A stretch of DNA of 64,000 bases from Bryobacterales bacterium (lineage in GTDB: Bacteria; Acidobacteriota; Terriglobia; Bryobacterales; UBA6623): contig JAJDTX010000186.1 of the NCBI GenBank assembly GCA_022826925.1, forward strand, positions 43,047 through 107,046, written 5' to 3'. The notes below the pieces were generated by a model, which was not told the origin of the DNA, ran no database searches, and worked only from the letters and a program-made list of their open reading frames with translations. Below, piece by piece: positions 42,197 to 50,949 of the stretch. The stretch's first letter is position 1, and each line of letters begins with the position of its first letter. The position numbers and the translations under genes were made by a program.

Positions 42197-42918
42197 ATAA
42201 ATCATCTGCGACAGACATCCGCTCTCTCAGGACCCTGATCCGTGAGCACGGTTTGGGCCATACCCTGCCACAGCGAGCGCAGACTCGCCATGCGGTGGCC
42301 CCGACCGGGATCGAGCAACTCGACATTCGGCTGGGCGGCGGTCTTCTGCGCGGTGCGATTTGCGAGGTCATCGGGCCGTGCTCGTCTGGACGCACGGGGC
42401 TGTTGCTGGCGGCGCTGGCTCGCTGCACCCGAGCAGGTGAGATCGCGGCGTATGTTGATGCCACGGATTGTCTCGACCAGCGCTCGGCCGAGCAGGCCGG
42501 GGTCGAGCTGGAGAAGCTGCTGTGGATCCGTTGCAACGCCGGGGGGCGTCTGTGCGGGCAACAGGGGGCGTGGGGCCATGCACCATCTGACGATGTGTGG
42601 CAGGCGGCGAACCTGATCGCGGCGGCAGGCGGGTTCGGTGTTGTCGCGATCGATCTCGGAGGGCTTTCCGAACGCCAGTTGGGCCGCTGGCAGAAGCGGG
42701 CTTGGATGCGGCTCAAGCACGCGGTGGAGGGTTCTTCCACCACCTTGGCCGTGCTTGCCGAGAGACACGTCGCAGGCAGCGCTGCAGACATGGTGCTGCG
42801 ACTGCAACGCGAGCACACCGCATGGGAGGGCCTGCTGGAAGGGATCGGCCTGCAGGTCGAAGTAGTCAAGGACAGGGCGCACAGAGCGGACGGCAAAGCT
42901 GCGGGGAGAGCCGCATGA
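42187..42918 (+). CDS. imuA: ImuA, RecA-like translesion-synthesis accessory protein
   Basis: A 243-residue RecA-like protein that in other bacteria works with ImuB and DnaE2 in damage-induced mutagenesis. TGIEQLDIRLGGGLLRGAICE leads into a P-loop written GPCSSGRT (63-70), so the Walker A lysine is arginine; VVAIDLGG near 155 is the Walker B strand, and SSTTLAVLAERHVAGSAADM follows. The GTG start at 42187 has no Shine-Dalgarno sequence and lies close to the -10 element, so the message may have a very short leader. Its stop overlaps imuB (ATGA). Confidence 0.82.
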   Translation: MNVYKSSATDIRSLRTLIREHGLGHTLPQRAQTRHAVAPTGIEQLDIRLGGGLLRGAICEVIGPCSSGRTGLLLAALARCTRAGEIAAYVDATDCLDQRSAEQAGVELEKLLWIRCNAGGRLCGQQGAWGHAPSDDVWQAANLIAAAGGFGVVAIDLGGLSERQLGRWQKRAWMRLKHAVEGSSTTLAVLAERHVAGSAADMVLRLQREHTAWEGLLEGIGLQVEVVKDRAHRADGKAAGRAA

Positions 42919-44507
42919 CGGCAAGGGTTTCCGGCGGGAGAGCCCAGCCAGCGTCCCTGTACGCGTCGTTATATGTTCCTGACTTCTCGGTCGCGGTGCT
43001 GCAGCGAGGGGAGCTGCGGCCAGACCCGACGGCAGTTGTTTGCGGGCAGTCCCCCAATCGGTTTGTGCATGCCGCAGATGCTGGCGTCAGGCGGTGCGGG
43101 GTGCGCGTCGGCATGGTCTTGGCCGCAGCACAGGCGCGGTATGCCAGCGCTGGGAAACCGCAGCCGTTGCGGATATTCGATCGCGACGAAAGGGAAGAAC
43201 AGCGGGCACAGGGCCTGTTGCTGGAACTGGCGGAGAAGGCGACGCCGCGCTTCGAGGAGGTTGCGCCGGGGTTGCTCGTCCTCGATTTCAGAGGCCTGAG
43301 CGATCCGTATGTGGCGGCCGGGGAGCTGGCATCAGGCGCGGCTGAGCTTGGCCTGAAGGCCAATGTCGGCGTTTCCATGAATCGCCTGGTCGCCCTTAGC
43401 GCGGCGCGCACGCAGCTAGGCGTTACCCATGTCTACCCGGGCCAAGAGGAGGGTTTCCTGCAAGCTCTGCCGCTCGACACCCTGCCGCTGGACGACGGCG
43501 AACTCAAGATCCTCAACCACTGGGGGCTGCGCACGGTGGGGGAATTGGCGCAGCTGCCGCCGGAGCGGTTGTCCGAGCGGTTCGGCGAGCGCGGGGCTTG
43601 CATGGCGCGGCTGGCGCGGGGCAAGGAGAGTTCGACGCTGCGGGTCTACCAGCCGCCGGCAAGGCTGGAGGTGAGCCGGGACTTTGATTGGGAGATCGAA
43701 GCGCTCGAGCCGCTCATGCTGGCCATGACCGGCATGCTGGAGCAGCTCTGCATCAAGCTGCATGGCCTTGACCGGGCCGCGGGGGGCCTGACCACGCGCT
43801 TGCGGCTGGCCGATGGCGGAGAGCTTGAGCGGACGATTGAGCTGCCGTCCCCGCTGAGCGATGCGCGCGTTCTGCTGACGCTTGTGCGGATCGATTTGGC
43901 GGCGCATCCACCGCCGGCCGCGGTCGAGGGTGCGTATGTGTCGGCTAGGCCCGTGGAGTGCCACCAAACGCAGCGGGCCCTGTTCGGGACGGAATCGGCC
44001 AGCCCGGAGCGCATGGCGGTGATGTTGGCACGTCTGGGCGCCTTGGTGGGAAAGGAGCGGTTCGGCGCGCCGAGCGTGCCGGACACATACCGATCGGGCG
44101 TGGCGGAACTGAAGATGTTCCGGCCGGTGCCGGAGAGGGCGAAGGCTAGGCGCAGGGCGGCGCCCGGCCGGGCATCGGCTGCTTCCGAGCCGGTCGCGGC
44201 GCGGTCTTCTCGGCCCGCACCGGCCCGTGCCCCCACGCCCCCAAGGGCTTCTTTGGTTTTTCGCTGCTACCGGCCGTCTCATCCGGCAAGGGTGATCTTG
44301 CGCGAAGACCGTCCGGCCCGGTTCGAAGCTCAGGGAGTGCGCGGTCCCGTGACGGCATGCGCCGGCCCGTGGCACGTTTCGGGCGAGTGGTGGACGCCAG
44401 ACGGATGGCAGTACCAGGAATGGGATGTGGAAGTTGCTGGCGGGCTCTACCGGGCTTGCTGCGAGCGCACGACCGGGGAATGGTTCCTCGTGGGGGAGTA
44501 CGACTGA
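42915..44507 (+). CDS. imuB: ImuB, catalytically inactive Y-family polymerase homologue
   Basis: A 530-residue Y-family polymerase relative. It acts as a hub linking ImuA, DnaE2 and the sliding clamp, not as a polymerase: the catalytic DxD is replaced by LYVPDFSVAV near residue 17, and the later acidic pair by LVLDFRGLSDP near 120. The helix-hairpin-helix WGLRTVGELAQLPPERL follows near 205. QRALFG at residue 353 fits the QxxLF clamp-binding form. The C-terminal 130 residues contain a basic, Ala/Pro-rich linker and an ImuB-type tail. It overlaps imuA by 4 bp and is followed by dnaE2 34 bp later. Confidence 0.9.
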   Translation: MTARVSGGRAQPASLYASLYVPDFSVAVLQRGELRPDPTAVVCGQSPNRFVHAADAGVRRCGVRVGMVLAAAQARYASAGKPQPLRIFDRDEREEQRAQGLLLELAEKATPRFEEVAPGLLVLDFRGLSDPYVAAGELASGAAELGLKANVGVSMNRLVALSAARTQLGVTHVYPGQEEGFLQALPLDTLPLDDGELKILNHWGLRTVGELAQLPPERLSERFGERGACMARLARGKESSTLRVYQPPARLEVSRDFDWEIEALEPLMLAMTGMLEQLCIKLHGLDRAAGGLTTRLRLADGGELERTIELPSPLSDARVLLTLVRIDLAAHPPPAAVEGAYVSARPVECHQTQRALFGTESASPERMAVMLARLGALVGKERFGAPSVPDTYRSGVAELKMFRPVPERAKARRRAAPGRASAASEPVAARSSRPAPARAPTPPRASLVFRCYRPSHPARVILREDRPARFEAQGVRGPVTACAGPWHVSGEWWTPDGWQYQEWDVEVAGGLYRACCERTTGEWFLVGEYD

Positions 44508-44541
44508 TCTTGGCGCTGTGCCCGGCGTGGGTGGGTTGCAT

Positions 44542-47500
44542 ATGTACGTTGAGCTGCACAGTGCGTCAGGGTTCAGCTTCTTGGAAGGGGCGTCGGACCC
44601 GGAGGACTTGGTCGGGACGGCCGCGAGCCTCGGACACGCGGCCTTGGCGCTGTGCGACCGCGATTCGGTTTCCGGAGCGCCGCGCTTGTTCCAGGCCGCG
44701 CGCGCTGCGGGCGTGCGCGCGCTGGTCGGCTGCGAGATCTCGCTCGAACAGCAGGATGTCAAGAAGGGGACGCCGAACGCAATCCTGGATCGGCGGCTGG
44801 CGGTCTTGGTGCAAAGCCGCGCCGGGTACCGCAACCTCTGCCGCCTGCTCACCCGCATGAACCTGCGTGCGCCCAAGGGCGAGGGCCGGGCGCGCTGGCA
44901 GGACGTGGAGGAATATTCCGCGGGGCTCGTCGCCTTGCTGCACGATCTGCGGGACGAGGATGCGGTGCGCGGCATCTTCGGGCCCGGCAATGTGTACGTC
45001 GAGCTGCAGCGCCATTTGATCCGCGAGCAGGAATGTGCCAATCGCGCCCGCGTCGAATTTGCGCGGGCGCATCGTCTGCCCTTGCTGGCCACGAACGGTG
45101 TCCGCTACGACACCGCGGACCGCAAGCATCTTTTCGACGCGCTGACCTGCCTCCGTTTCAAGCGCAAGCTGGACAACGCGGGGCGGTTGCTCGACGCCAA
45201 CGCCGAGCGCTGCCTGAAGTCCTCTCGCCAGATGGAGCGTCTCTTCGCGGATTTGCCGGAAGCGGTGGCGGAGACGGCCGAGCTGAGCCAGCGGCTCAGC
45301 TTCACGCTGGAAGACTTGGGCTACGAGTTTCCGCGCTTCCCCTTGCCGCCGGGCGAGACGGCGGCTTCCTACTTGCGCGAGCAGACTTTGCGCGGCGCGG
45401 CCGAGCGCTATCGCGGAGAGCCCCATCGCGCCAAGGCATTGCGCCAGATCGACCACGAGTTGGCGGTGATCCGCAAGCTCGCGTTGGAAGGCTACTTCCT
45501 GATCGTCTGGGACTTGGTCGAATTCGCCCGGCGCAGCGGCATCCTGTGCCAGGGGCGGGGCTCGGCCGCCAACTCTGCCGTCTGCTACGCGCTCGGCATT
45601 ACGGCCGTTGATCCGGTCAAGATGGACCTGCTCTTCGAGCGGTTTCTCTCGGAAGAGCGGGGGGAGTGGCCCGACATCGACCTCGACCTGCCGTCCGGAG
45701 ATCAGCGCGAACGCGTCATCCAGCACGTCTACGCGCGCTATGGGGAGCGCGGGGCCGCCATGACGGCCAATGTGATCACCTACCGCGGCCGCAGCGCCGT
45801 GCGCGAGACGGGCAAGGTGCTGGGGTTCCCGGACGAGATGATCGGAGAGCTGGCAAGATCCATCAGCAGGTTTGAGTACCTCGACAGCCGTGACGGGCTG
45901 TTCCAGCAGGCTGCGGAAGTGGGTCTGGACCGCAGTGACCCGCGCGTGGCCCACTGGCTGAGACTGTGCCTGGACATTCGGGGGCTGCCGCGCCATCTGG
46001 GGCAACACTCCGGCGGCATGGTCGCTTGCCAGGGGGACCTCGACGCAGTCGTGCCGCTGGAGAACGCCCGCATGCAAGACCGCGTGGTCGTCCAGTGGGA
46101 CAAGGAGGACTGCGCCGACCTCGGCATCGTGAAGGTGGACTTGCTGGGCTTGGGCATGATGGCGGTGCTCGAGGAAGCAACAGCGACTATCCGCTCGAGG
46201 GGGGGCAGGTTCGACATGGCCCGCCTCCCTGCCAAGGACTCCAAGACGTATCAGATGATCCAGCGGGCGGACACGGTGGGCGTTTTTCAGATCGAGAGCC
46301 GTGCTCAGATGGCGACCTTGCCGCGCATCCGCCCGGCCTGCTTCTACGATCTGGTCGTCGAGGTGGCCATTATCCGCCCCGGCCCGATCACGGGCAACAT
46401 GGTGCACCCCTATATCAACAGGCGGCTCGGGCGCGAGCCGGTGCGCTACCCCCATCCGTCGCTCGAGCCGATTCTCAAGCGCACGCTGGGCGTGCCGCTG
46501 TTTCAAGAGCAGCTGTTGCGCATGGCGATGACGGCGGCGGGCTTCACTGGCGGGCAGGCCGAGCAGTTGCGGCGGGCGATGGGGTTCAAGCGCTCGGTGG
46601 AGCGCATGGACGGGCTGGAAGGGCGGCTCCGCCAAGGGCTTGCCCGCAACGGCATCGAAGGGGCGGCGGCCGCTGAGATCGTGAAGTCGATTACGTCATT
46701 CGCCCTGTACGGCTTTCCCGAGTCGCACTCGGCTAGCTTCGCCCAGCTGGCGTATGCCAGTTCGTACTTGAAGGCGCACTATCCGGCGGAGTTCCTGGCG
46801 GCCCTGCTCAACTGCCAGCCGATGGGCTTCTACTCGCCGGCCGTCTTGGTCAAGGATGCTCAGCGGCACGGCGTGCGCGTGCTGCCGATCGATGTCAATG
46901 CGTCGGACGTGCGCTGCACCGTGGTCGACCTGCCTGCGGCGGGGGCGGGCAGCGCTGCTTGCGTGCGCTTGGGGCTGGCGTATGTCAGGGAACTGCGGCC
47001 CGAGGCGGCTGCGAAGATCGTTGCGGACCGGACCGAACGGTCTGACTTCCGGTCGATTGGCGAGTTTTCTCGGCGCGTACGGCTGCACAAGAACGAACTC
47101 GACACGCTGGCCGAGATCGGTGCCCTGAACTCCCTTGGCGACGGACTGCACCGGCGCGAGGCAATGTGGCAGGTGGAGGGCGCTTGGCGCCCGAAGGGGC
47201 CTCTCTTCGACGCTCAGGACGACAGCTTGCCCGAGCCCGGCCCGCTTGCTCCGATGGAGCCTCTGGAGCGTCTCGAGTCGGACTACCGCGGAGCCGGCCT
47301 GACGGTTGGCAAGCATCCGATGCACTACCTGCGCGGACGGGTGGCGAGTGCCGGCGTGCTGTCTTCGCGTGACCTCGAGGCGACCCCCAACGGTCGGCGC
47401 GTGCGGGCGGCCGGAGCCGTCATCACCCGGCAGCGGCCGGGCACGGCCAAGGGCTTTTGCTTTGTCACGCTCGAGGACGAGCTAGGGGTGGCGAACCTCA

Positions 47501-47670
47501 TTCTGACGCCGCAGGTGTTTCACGCGAATCGGTTCACGGTGATGCACGAGCCGTTCCTGCTGGCGGAAGGCGTGCTGCAGAACGCGGAGGGCACGGTCTC
47601 GGTGAAAGTGGACTCCTTGAAGCCGCTGATCGCACCGGCGCTGGACGTGCAATCACACGACTTCCACTGA
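44542..47670 (+). CDS. dnaE2: Error-prone DNA polymerase III alpha subunit DnaE2 (ImuC)
   Basis: A 1,042-residue C-family polymerase, shorter than the replicative DnaE and lacking the C-terminal tau-binding extension, as DnaE2 proteins do. The PHP domain opens with YVELHSASGFSFLEG. The polymerase active site is WPDIDLDLPSG near residue 377; FQIESRAQMATLPRIRP near 580, GFPESHSASFAQLAYASSYL near 730 and an OB fold (GKHPMHYLRGRV onward, FCFVTLEDELGVANLI) complete the plan. It is the catalytic partner in the ImuA-ImuB mutasome. Start at ATG 44542; the open frame upstream overlaps imuB without homology. Confidence 0.93.
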   Translation: MYVELHSASGFSFLEGASDPEDLVGTAASLGHAALALCDRDSVSGAPRLFQAARAAGVRALVGCEISLEQQDVKKGTPNAILDRRLAVLVQSRAGYRNLCRLLTRMNLRAPKGEGRARWQDVEEYSAGLVALLHDLRDEDAVRGIFGPGNVYVELQRHLIREQECANRARVEFARAHRLPLLATNGVRYDTADRKHLFDALTCLRFKRKLDNAGRLLDANAERCLKSSRQMERLFADLPEAVAETAELSQRLSFTLEDLGYEFPRFPLPPGETAASYLREQTLRGAAERYRGEPHRAKALRQIDHELAVIRKLALEGYFLIVWDLVEFARRSGILCQGRGSAANSAVCYALGITAVDPVKMDLLFERFLSEERGEWPDIDLDLPSGDQRERVIQHVYARYGERGAAMTANVITYRGRSAVRETGKVLGFPDEMIGELARSISRFEYLDSRDGLFQQAAEVGLDRSDPRVAHWLRLCLDIRGLPRHLGQHSGGMVACQGDLDAVVPLENARMQDRVVVQWDKEDCADLGIVKVDLLGLGMMAVLEEATATIRSRGGRFDMARLPAKDSKTYQMIQRADTVGVFQIESRAQMATLPRIRPACFYDLVVEVAIIRPGPITGNMVHPYINRRLGREPVRYPHPSLEPILKRTLGVPLFQEQLLRMAMTAAGFTGGQAEQLRRAMGFKRSVERMDGLEGRLRQGLARNGIEGAAAAEIVKSITSFALYGFPESHSASFAQLAYASSYLKAHYPAEFLAALLNCQPMGFYSPAVLVKDAQRHGVRVLPIDVNASDVRCTVVDLPAAGAGSAACVRLGLAYVRELRPEAAAKIVADRTERSDFRSIGEFSRRVRLHKNELDTLAEIGALNSLGDGLHRREAMWQVEGAWRPKGPLFDAQDDSLPEPGPLAPMEPLERLESDYRGAGLTVGKHPMHYLRGRVASAGVLSSRDLEATPNGRRVRAAGAVITRQRPGTAKGFCFVTLEDELGVANLILTPQVFHANRFTVMHEPFLLAEGVLQNAEGTVSVKVDSLKPLIAPALDVQSHDFH

Positions 47671-47784
47671 GCCTGTAGCCGCTGGCGGCGATCGTGCCAC
47701 GAGCGACCGGCGCATCCAAGCGCTGACACTCTGCGCGCGTTCCATGTCGGCCCAGTTCTTGCCCGTGCTAGGGTAACTGCCTGC

Positions 47785-48231
47785 ATGTCTGAAACTCTGA
47801 CGCTTCGCTACCGGAAACTCCGTGAATCCGCGATTGCGCCTGAGTTCGCCCACGGGGCCGCGGAAGACGCCGGAATGGACTTGTATTCATCCGAGGAGGT
47901 CGAGCTGCCGCCCTCGGAGTGGCGCAACGTAGGAACCGGGATTTGCATCGAAATACCGCCAGGTTTCGAGGGCCAGCTTCGGCCGCGCAGCGGCCTGGCG
48001 CGCCGGCACGGTCTCACGCTGCTGAACAGCCCGGCCACGATCGATCCCGGCTATCGCGGCGAGCTGCGCGTCACGCTGATCAACTTCGGCAAGGAGCCGT
48101 ATCAGATCCGGCCCGGAGACCGGATCGCCCAACTGGTTATCGCGAGGTATGCAAGCGTGCGCTGGGAGCTTGCCGAGTCCCTTGAGACGAGTCTGCGCGG
48201 CCGGGGCGGCTTCGGGTCCACGGGCCGCTGA
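47785..48231 (+). CDS. dut: dUTP diphosphatase
   Basis: Hydrolyses dUTP to dUMP, keeping uracil out of DNA and supplying the dTMP precursor. The 148 residues carry all five trimeric-dUTPase motifs: AGMDLYS (29-35), RPRSGLARRHG (66-76), TIDPGYRGELRVTLIN (85-100), RPGDRIAQLVI (109-119) and the C-terminal arm RGRGGFGSTG (138-147). It lies 114 bp after dnaE2 in the same direction, a natural but perhaps independent neighbour for a DNA-repair operon. Confidence 0.95.
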   Translation: MSETLTLRYRKLRESAIAPEFAHGAAEDAGMDLYSSEEVELPPSEWRNVGTGICIEIPPGFEGQLRPRSGLARRHGLTLLNSPATIDPGYRGELRVTLINFGKEPYQIRPGDRIAQLVIARYASVRWELAESLETSLRGRGGFGSTGR

Positions 48232-48255
48232 CCGGGCCGGAGCGCAAGCTCGATG

Positions 48256-50745
48256 CTATTGCCGGTACAGGAACTCGTTTAGGTTGAAGAGCGTCTGGCA
48301 CAGGTCGACCAACCCCGTCGGCGTGCTGCCGACGAAGGCCAGAGCCTTGTTCATTTCGGTCTCGCTGGGCTTGCGCGCCAGAGCCAGTTCAAAGGCGTGA
48401 TTGATCTGGGCCCTCGCATCGTGACCCGCTTCCAGCGCCACGCGCTGTGCGAAGTGCTTGGCGTGCAACAGCACTTCGGCGTTGTTCATCAGCAGCAGGG
48501 ATTGCGGCGCCACCGTCGAGCGCGTGCGCTCGCTGCAGGACGAGACCATGTCAGGCTGGTCGAACGCCTCGAACATCGGGTAGCGGATCGAGCGCTTCGA
48601 GAACACGTAGACGCTGCGCCGCCAACTGTCCGGGTCGCCGATCGCCATGCCCGGCCAAGTCCGGTCGGTGCTCGATTGAAACAGCGTTGGGTCGATATAG
48701 GGCCGGACCGCCGGTCCTCCCACCTTAAGGTCGAGCGTACCGGCGACGGCGAGAATCTGGTCGCGGATGACCTCCGCCTCGTGGCGGTTGCGGCTCTGCC
48801 GCCATAAGAACTTGTTGTCGCCGTCCTCGGCGAGATTGTCGGGCAGGTCTCGGCTGGCCATGCGATAGGCATCCGAAGTCACCATCAGGCGGTGCATGTG
48901 CTTGACCGACCAACCCGAGTCGATGAATTCAAGCGCCAGCCAGTCCAGCAGCTCGGGATGGCTGGGCAGCATGCCGGTCTTGCCGAAGTTGCTCGTCGTA
49001 CGGACGATGCCCTCGCCGAAATGGTGTTGCCAGATGCGGTTGACCATCACGCGCGCAGTCAGGGGGTTGGTCTCCGAGGCGATCCATTCGGCGAAGTGCT
49101 TGCGGCGCCAACTCGTCTGGGCCTCCGGCGGCGCGGCAGGGAACTGCGGTTCGATTCTCGCTGCGACCGTAAGAACGCCTGGTTGCATCAGCGACCCCTT
49201 GCTGCCGGGGTCTCCGCGGTGGAGGAAGTACGACGGGAGCGGGTCGCGGCTGTCTTCGGAGACGGTTCGAGCTGTCGGGTACGGATCTGGCCGCTTTGTG
49301 TCGAGATCCTTGATCTGGAGCTGGATGTCACGGTGCTCGGAAGCGTGGCTCGGGTCCATCTGCGCCAGAATGTCTTCGACCAAGATTTGCTTGTAGAGTG
49401 CCTCCACCTGCCGGGCGTTGAGGCGCTGCGCCTTGGTCCGCTCTTCGGCCGGGGTCTCCCACGCAGTCCGGTAGTACTTTGGCAGCGCGTCGAGCGTGGT
49501 TTCGAACATTGCGTCGCGGTAGGGCTCTTCGATTCGCGCTAGACGGTCCCTGAGAGGCTTCTGCTGAGCGGTGATCTGCTGGTTGAGTTCTTTGTGCTCG
49601 GCAACGACGTCTGACCCGACCAGCGGATAGTCTATTTCCTTGGTCGAAAAGAACACCGCCTGCATCTGGTAGTAGTCCTTCTGCGCGATCGGATCGAACT
49701 TGTGGTTGTGGCAGCGGGCGCATTGTGCAGTGACAGCTAGGAACGTCTGCGCCGTGGTGGCGACGTTGTCGTCGAGCTCGTCCATCCGCGTGCGCTCGTC
49801 CTTGATGTTGTTGTCGAGCACCATCCGCAGGTAGCCGGTCGCGATATTGGCCTCTTGTGAATCGGGCGCGATTTCGTCGCCGGCGATCTGCTCCTTGATG
49901 AACAGGTCAAACGGCTTGTCGTTGTTGAATGCATTGACGACGTAGTCACGATAGCGCCACATCGTGGGCCAGTCGAAGTCACGCTCGTAGCCGCCCGAAT
50001 CGGCGTAATGGACTAAGTCGAGCCAGTGGCGGCCCCAGCGCTCTCCGTAGTGCGGCGATTCCAGGAGTCGGTCGACGAGCGAGGTCCAAGCTCCCGCAGA
50101 TTCGTCGGCCAAGAAGTCCTGAACCTGTTGAAGGGTCGGGGGTAGACCGGTCAAATCCAGGTAGAGGCGGCGAACCAGGGTCCGGCCGTCGGCTGGACCG
50201 CTCTGGGCCAGCTCCTGCTCGCGGATGCTGGCGTCCAAGAATGCGTCGATGGGATTGCCGCTTCCGTCACCGGGCACCGGATGCCTGACGGGATCCGCGA
50301 AGGCCCACCACGCTCGCTCTTCGTCGGTGATGGGGCGCTCCTCCAGTTTGCTCAGGGCCGCGCGCCGCTCCGCTTCCTCGTCCGAGACCGCGCCCTCCGG
50401 CATCGGTGCGCCGGCCATGATCCACTTGCGTAGCACATCGATCTTTTCGTCGGACAGCTTGCTGCTGCCGGGTGGCATGTGCGGCTTTGTCTGATGGTTC
50501 ACCAAACGCCACAGCCAACTCAATTGGAGGTTCGAGCCCACCACCGCGGCACCGCGCTCGCCGCCGGTGAGGATCTTCTCGCGCGTGCGCAGGTCAAGGC
50601 CCGATTGCTGGATCGCCGCGCCGTGGCACATCTGGCAGTCCTGCTTCAAGATCGCGCTGGCGTCCTCGGCCAAGTCGTTCGCCGCCAGCAAGGTCGGTGC
50701 GGCGACTAGCAGTGCGAGAGTGCGGATGCTCATCTTCTTGATCAT
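48256..50745 (-). CDS. DUF1549/DUF1553 planctomycete-type cytochrome protein
   Basis: An 829-residue secreted protein: signal peptide (IRTLALLVAAPTLLAA), a PSCyt1 domain with heme motif CQMCH near residue 37, DUF1549 (LVRRLYLDLTGLPPTLQQV near 190) with a second CARCHNHKFDPIAQ motif near 350, a central region predicted helical, and DUF1553 (VMVNRIWQHHFGEGIVRTTS near 580). I start at ATG 50745; 50733 is possible. Such proteins normally lie next to a DUF1501 gene; here that partner is missing and the flanking genes are dut (convergent, 25 bp) and the cupin gene. Presumed periplasmic redox role. Confidence 0.87.
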   Translation of the reverse strand: MIKKMSIRTLALLVAAPTLLAANDLAEDASAILKQDCQMCHGAAIQQSGLDLRTREKILTGGERGAAVVGSNLQLSWLWRLVNHQTKPHMPPGSSKLSDEKIDVLRKWIMAGAPMPEGAVSDEEAERRAALSKLEERPITDEERAWWAFADPVRHPVPGDGSGNPIDAFLDASIREQELAQSGPADGRTLVRRLYLDLTGLPPTLQQVQDFLADESAGAWTSLVDRLLESPHYGERWGRHWLDLVHYADSGGYERDFDWPTMWRYRDYVVNAFNNDKPFDLFIKEQIAGDEIAPDSQEANIATGYLRMVLDNNIKDERTRMDELDDNVATTAQTFLAVTAQCARCHNHKFDPIAQKDYYQMQAVFFSTKEIDYPLVGSDVVAEHKELNQQITAQQKPLRDRLARIEEPYRDAMFETTLDALPKYYRTAWETPAEERTKAQRLNARQVEALYKQILVEDILAQMDPSHASEHRDIQLQIKDLDTKRPDPYPTARTVSEDSRDPLPSYFLHRGDPGSKGSLMQPGVLTVAARIEPQFPAAPPEAQTSWRRKHFAEWIASETNPLTARVMVNRIWQHHFGEGIVRTTSNFGKTGMLPSHPELLDWLALEFIDSGWSVKHMHRLMVTSDAYRMASRDLPDNLAEDGDNKFLWRQSRNRHEAEVIRDQILAVAGTLDLKVGGPAVRPYIDPTLFQSSTDRTWPGMAIGDPDSWRRSVYVFSKRSIRYPMFEAFDQPDMVSSCSERTRSTVAPQSLLLMNNAEVLLHAKHFAQRVALEAGHDARAQINHAFELALARKPSETEMNKALAFVGSTPTGLVDLCQTLFNLNEFLYRQ

Positions 50746-50949
50746 TGTCGTTTTTGGTCGCTGAACTTGCAACTTGCGGCCGCGTCGGGTTCCGAGTGCG
50801 GGCGGAGGGGGCTCTCGCACTGCCCGCCTTGCGTATTGGCAGCCTCGCAGGCCTGCAGCCGGGTGGGCTCGGACAACCGCCCCGCTGCCGCAGGGAGCCC
50901 TCAAGCATTGCCGAGGCCCCTTCGATTGTCGGGTCGGATCCGTTGCGGT

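Noticed and set aside
43416..46635. Two long minus-strand frames of 558 and 689 codons
   Set aside because: They are antisense shadows of imuB and dnaE2, with no family signal of their own.
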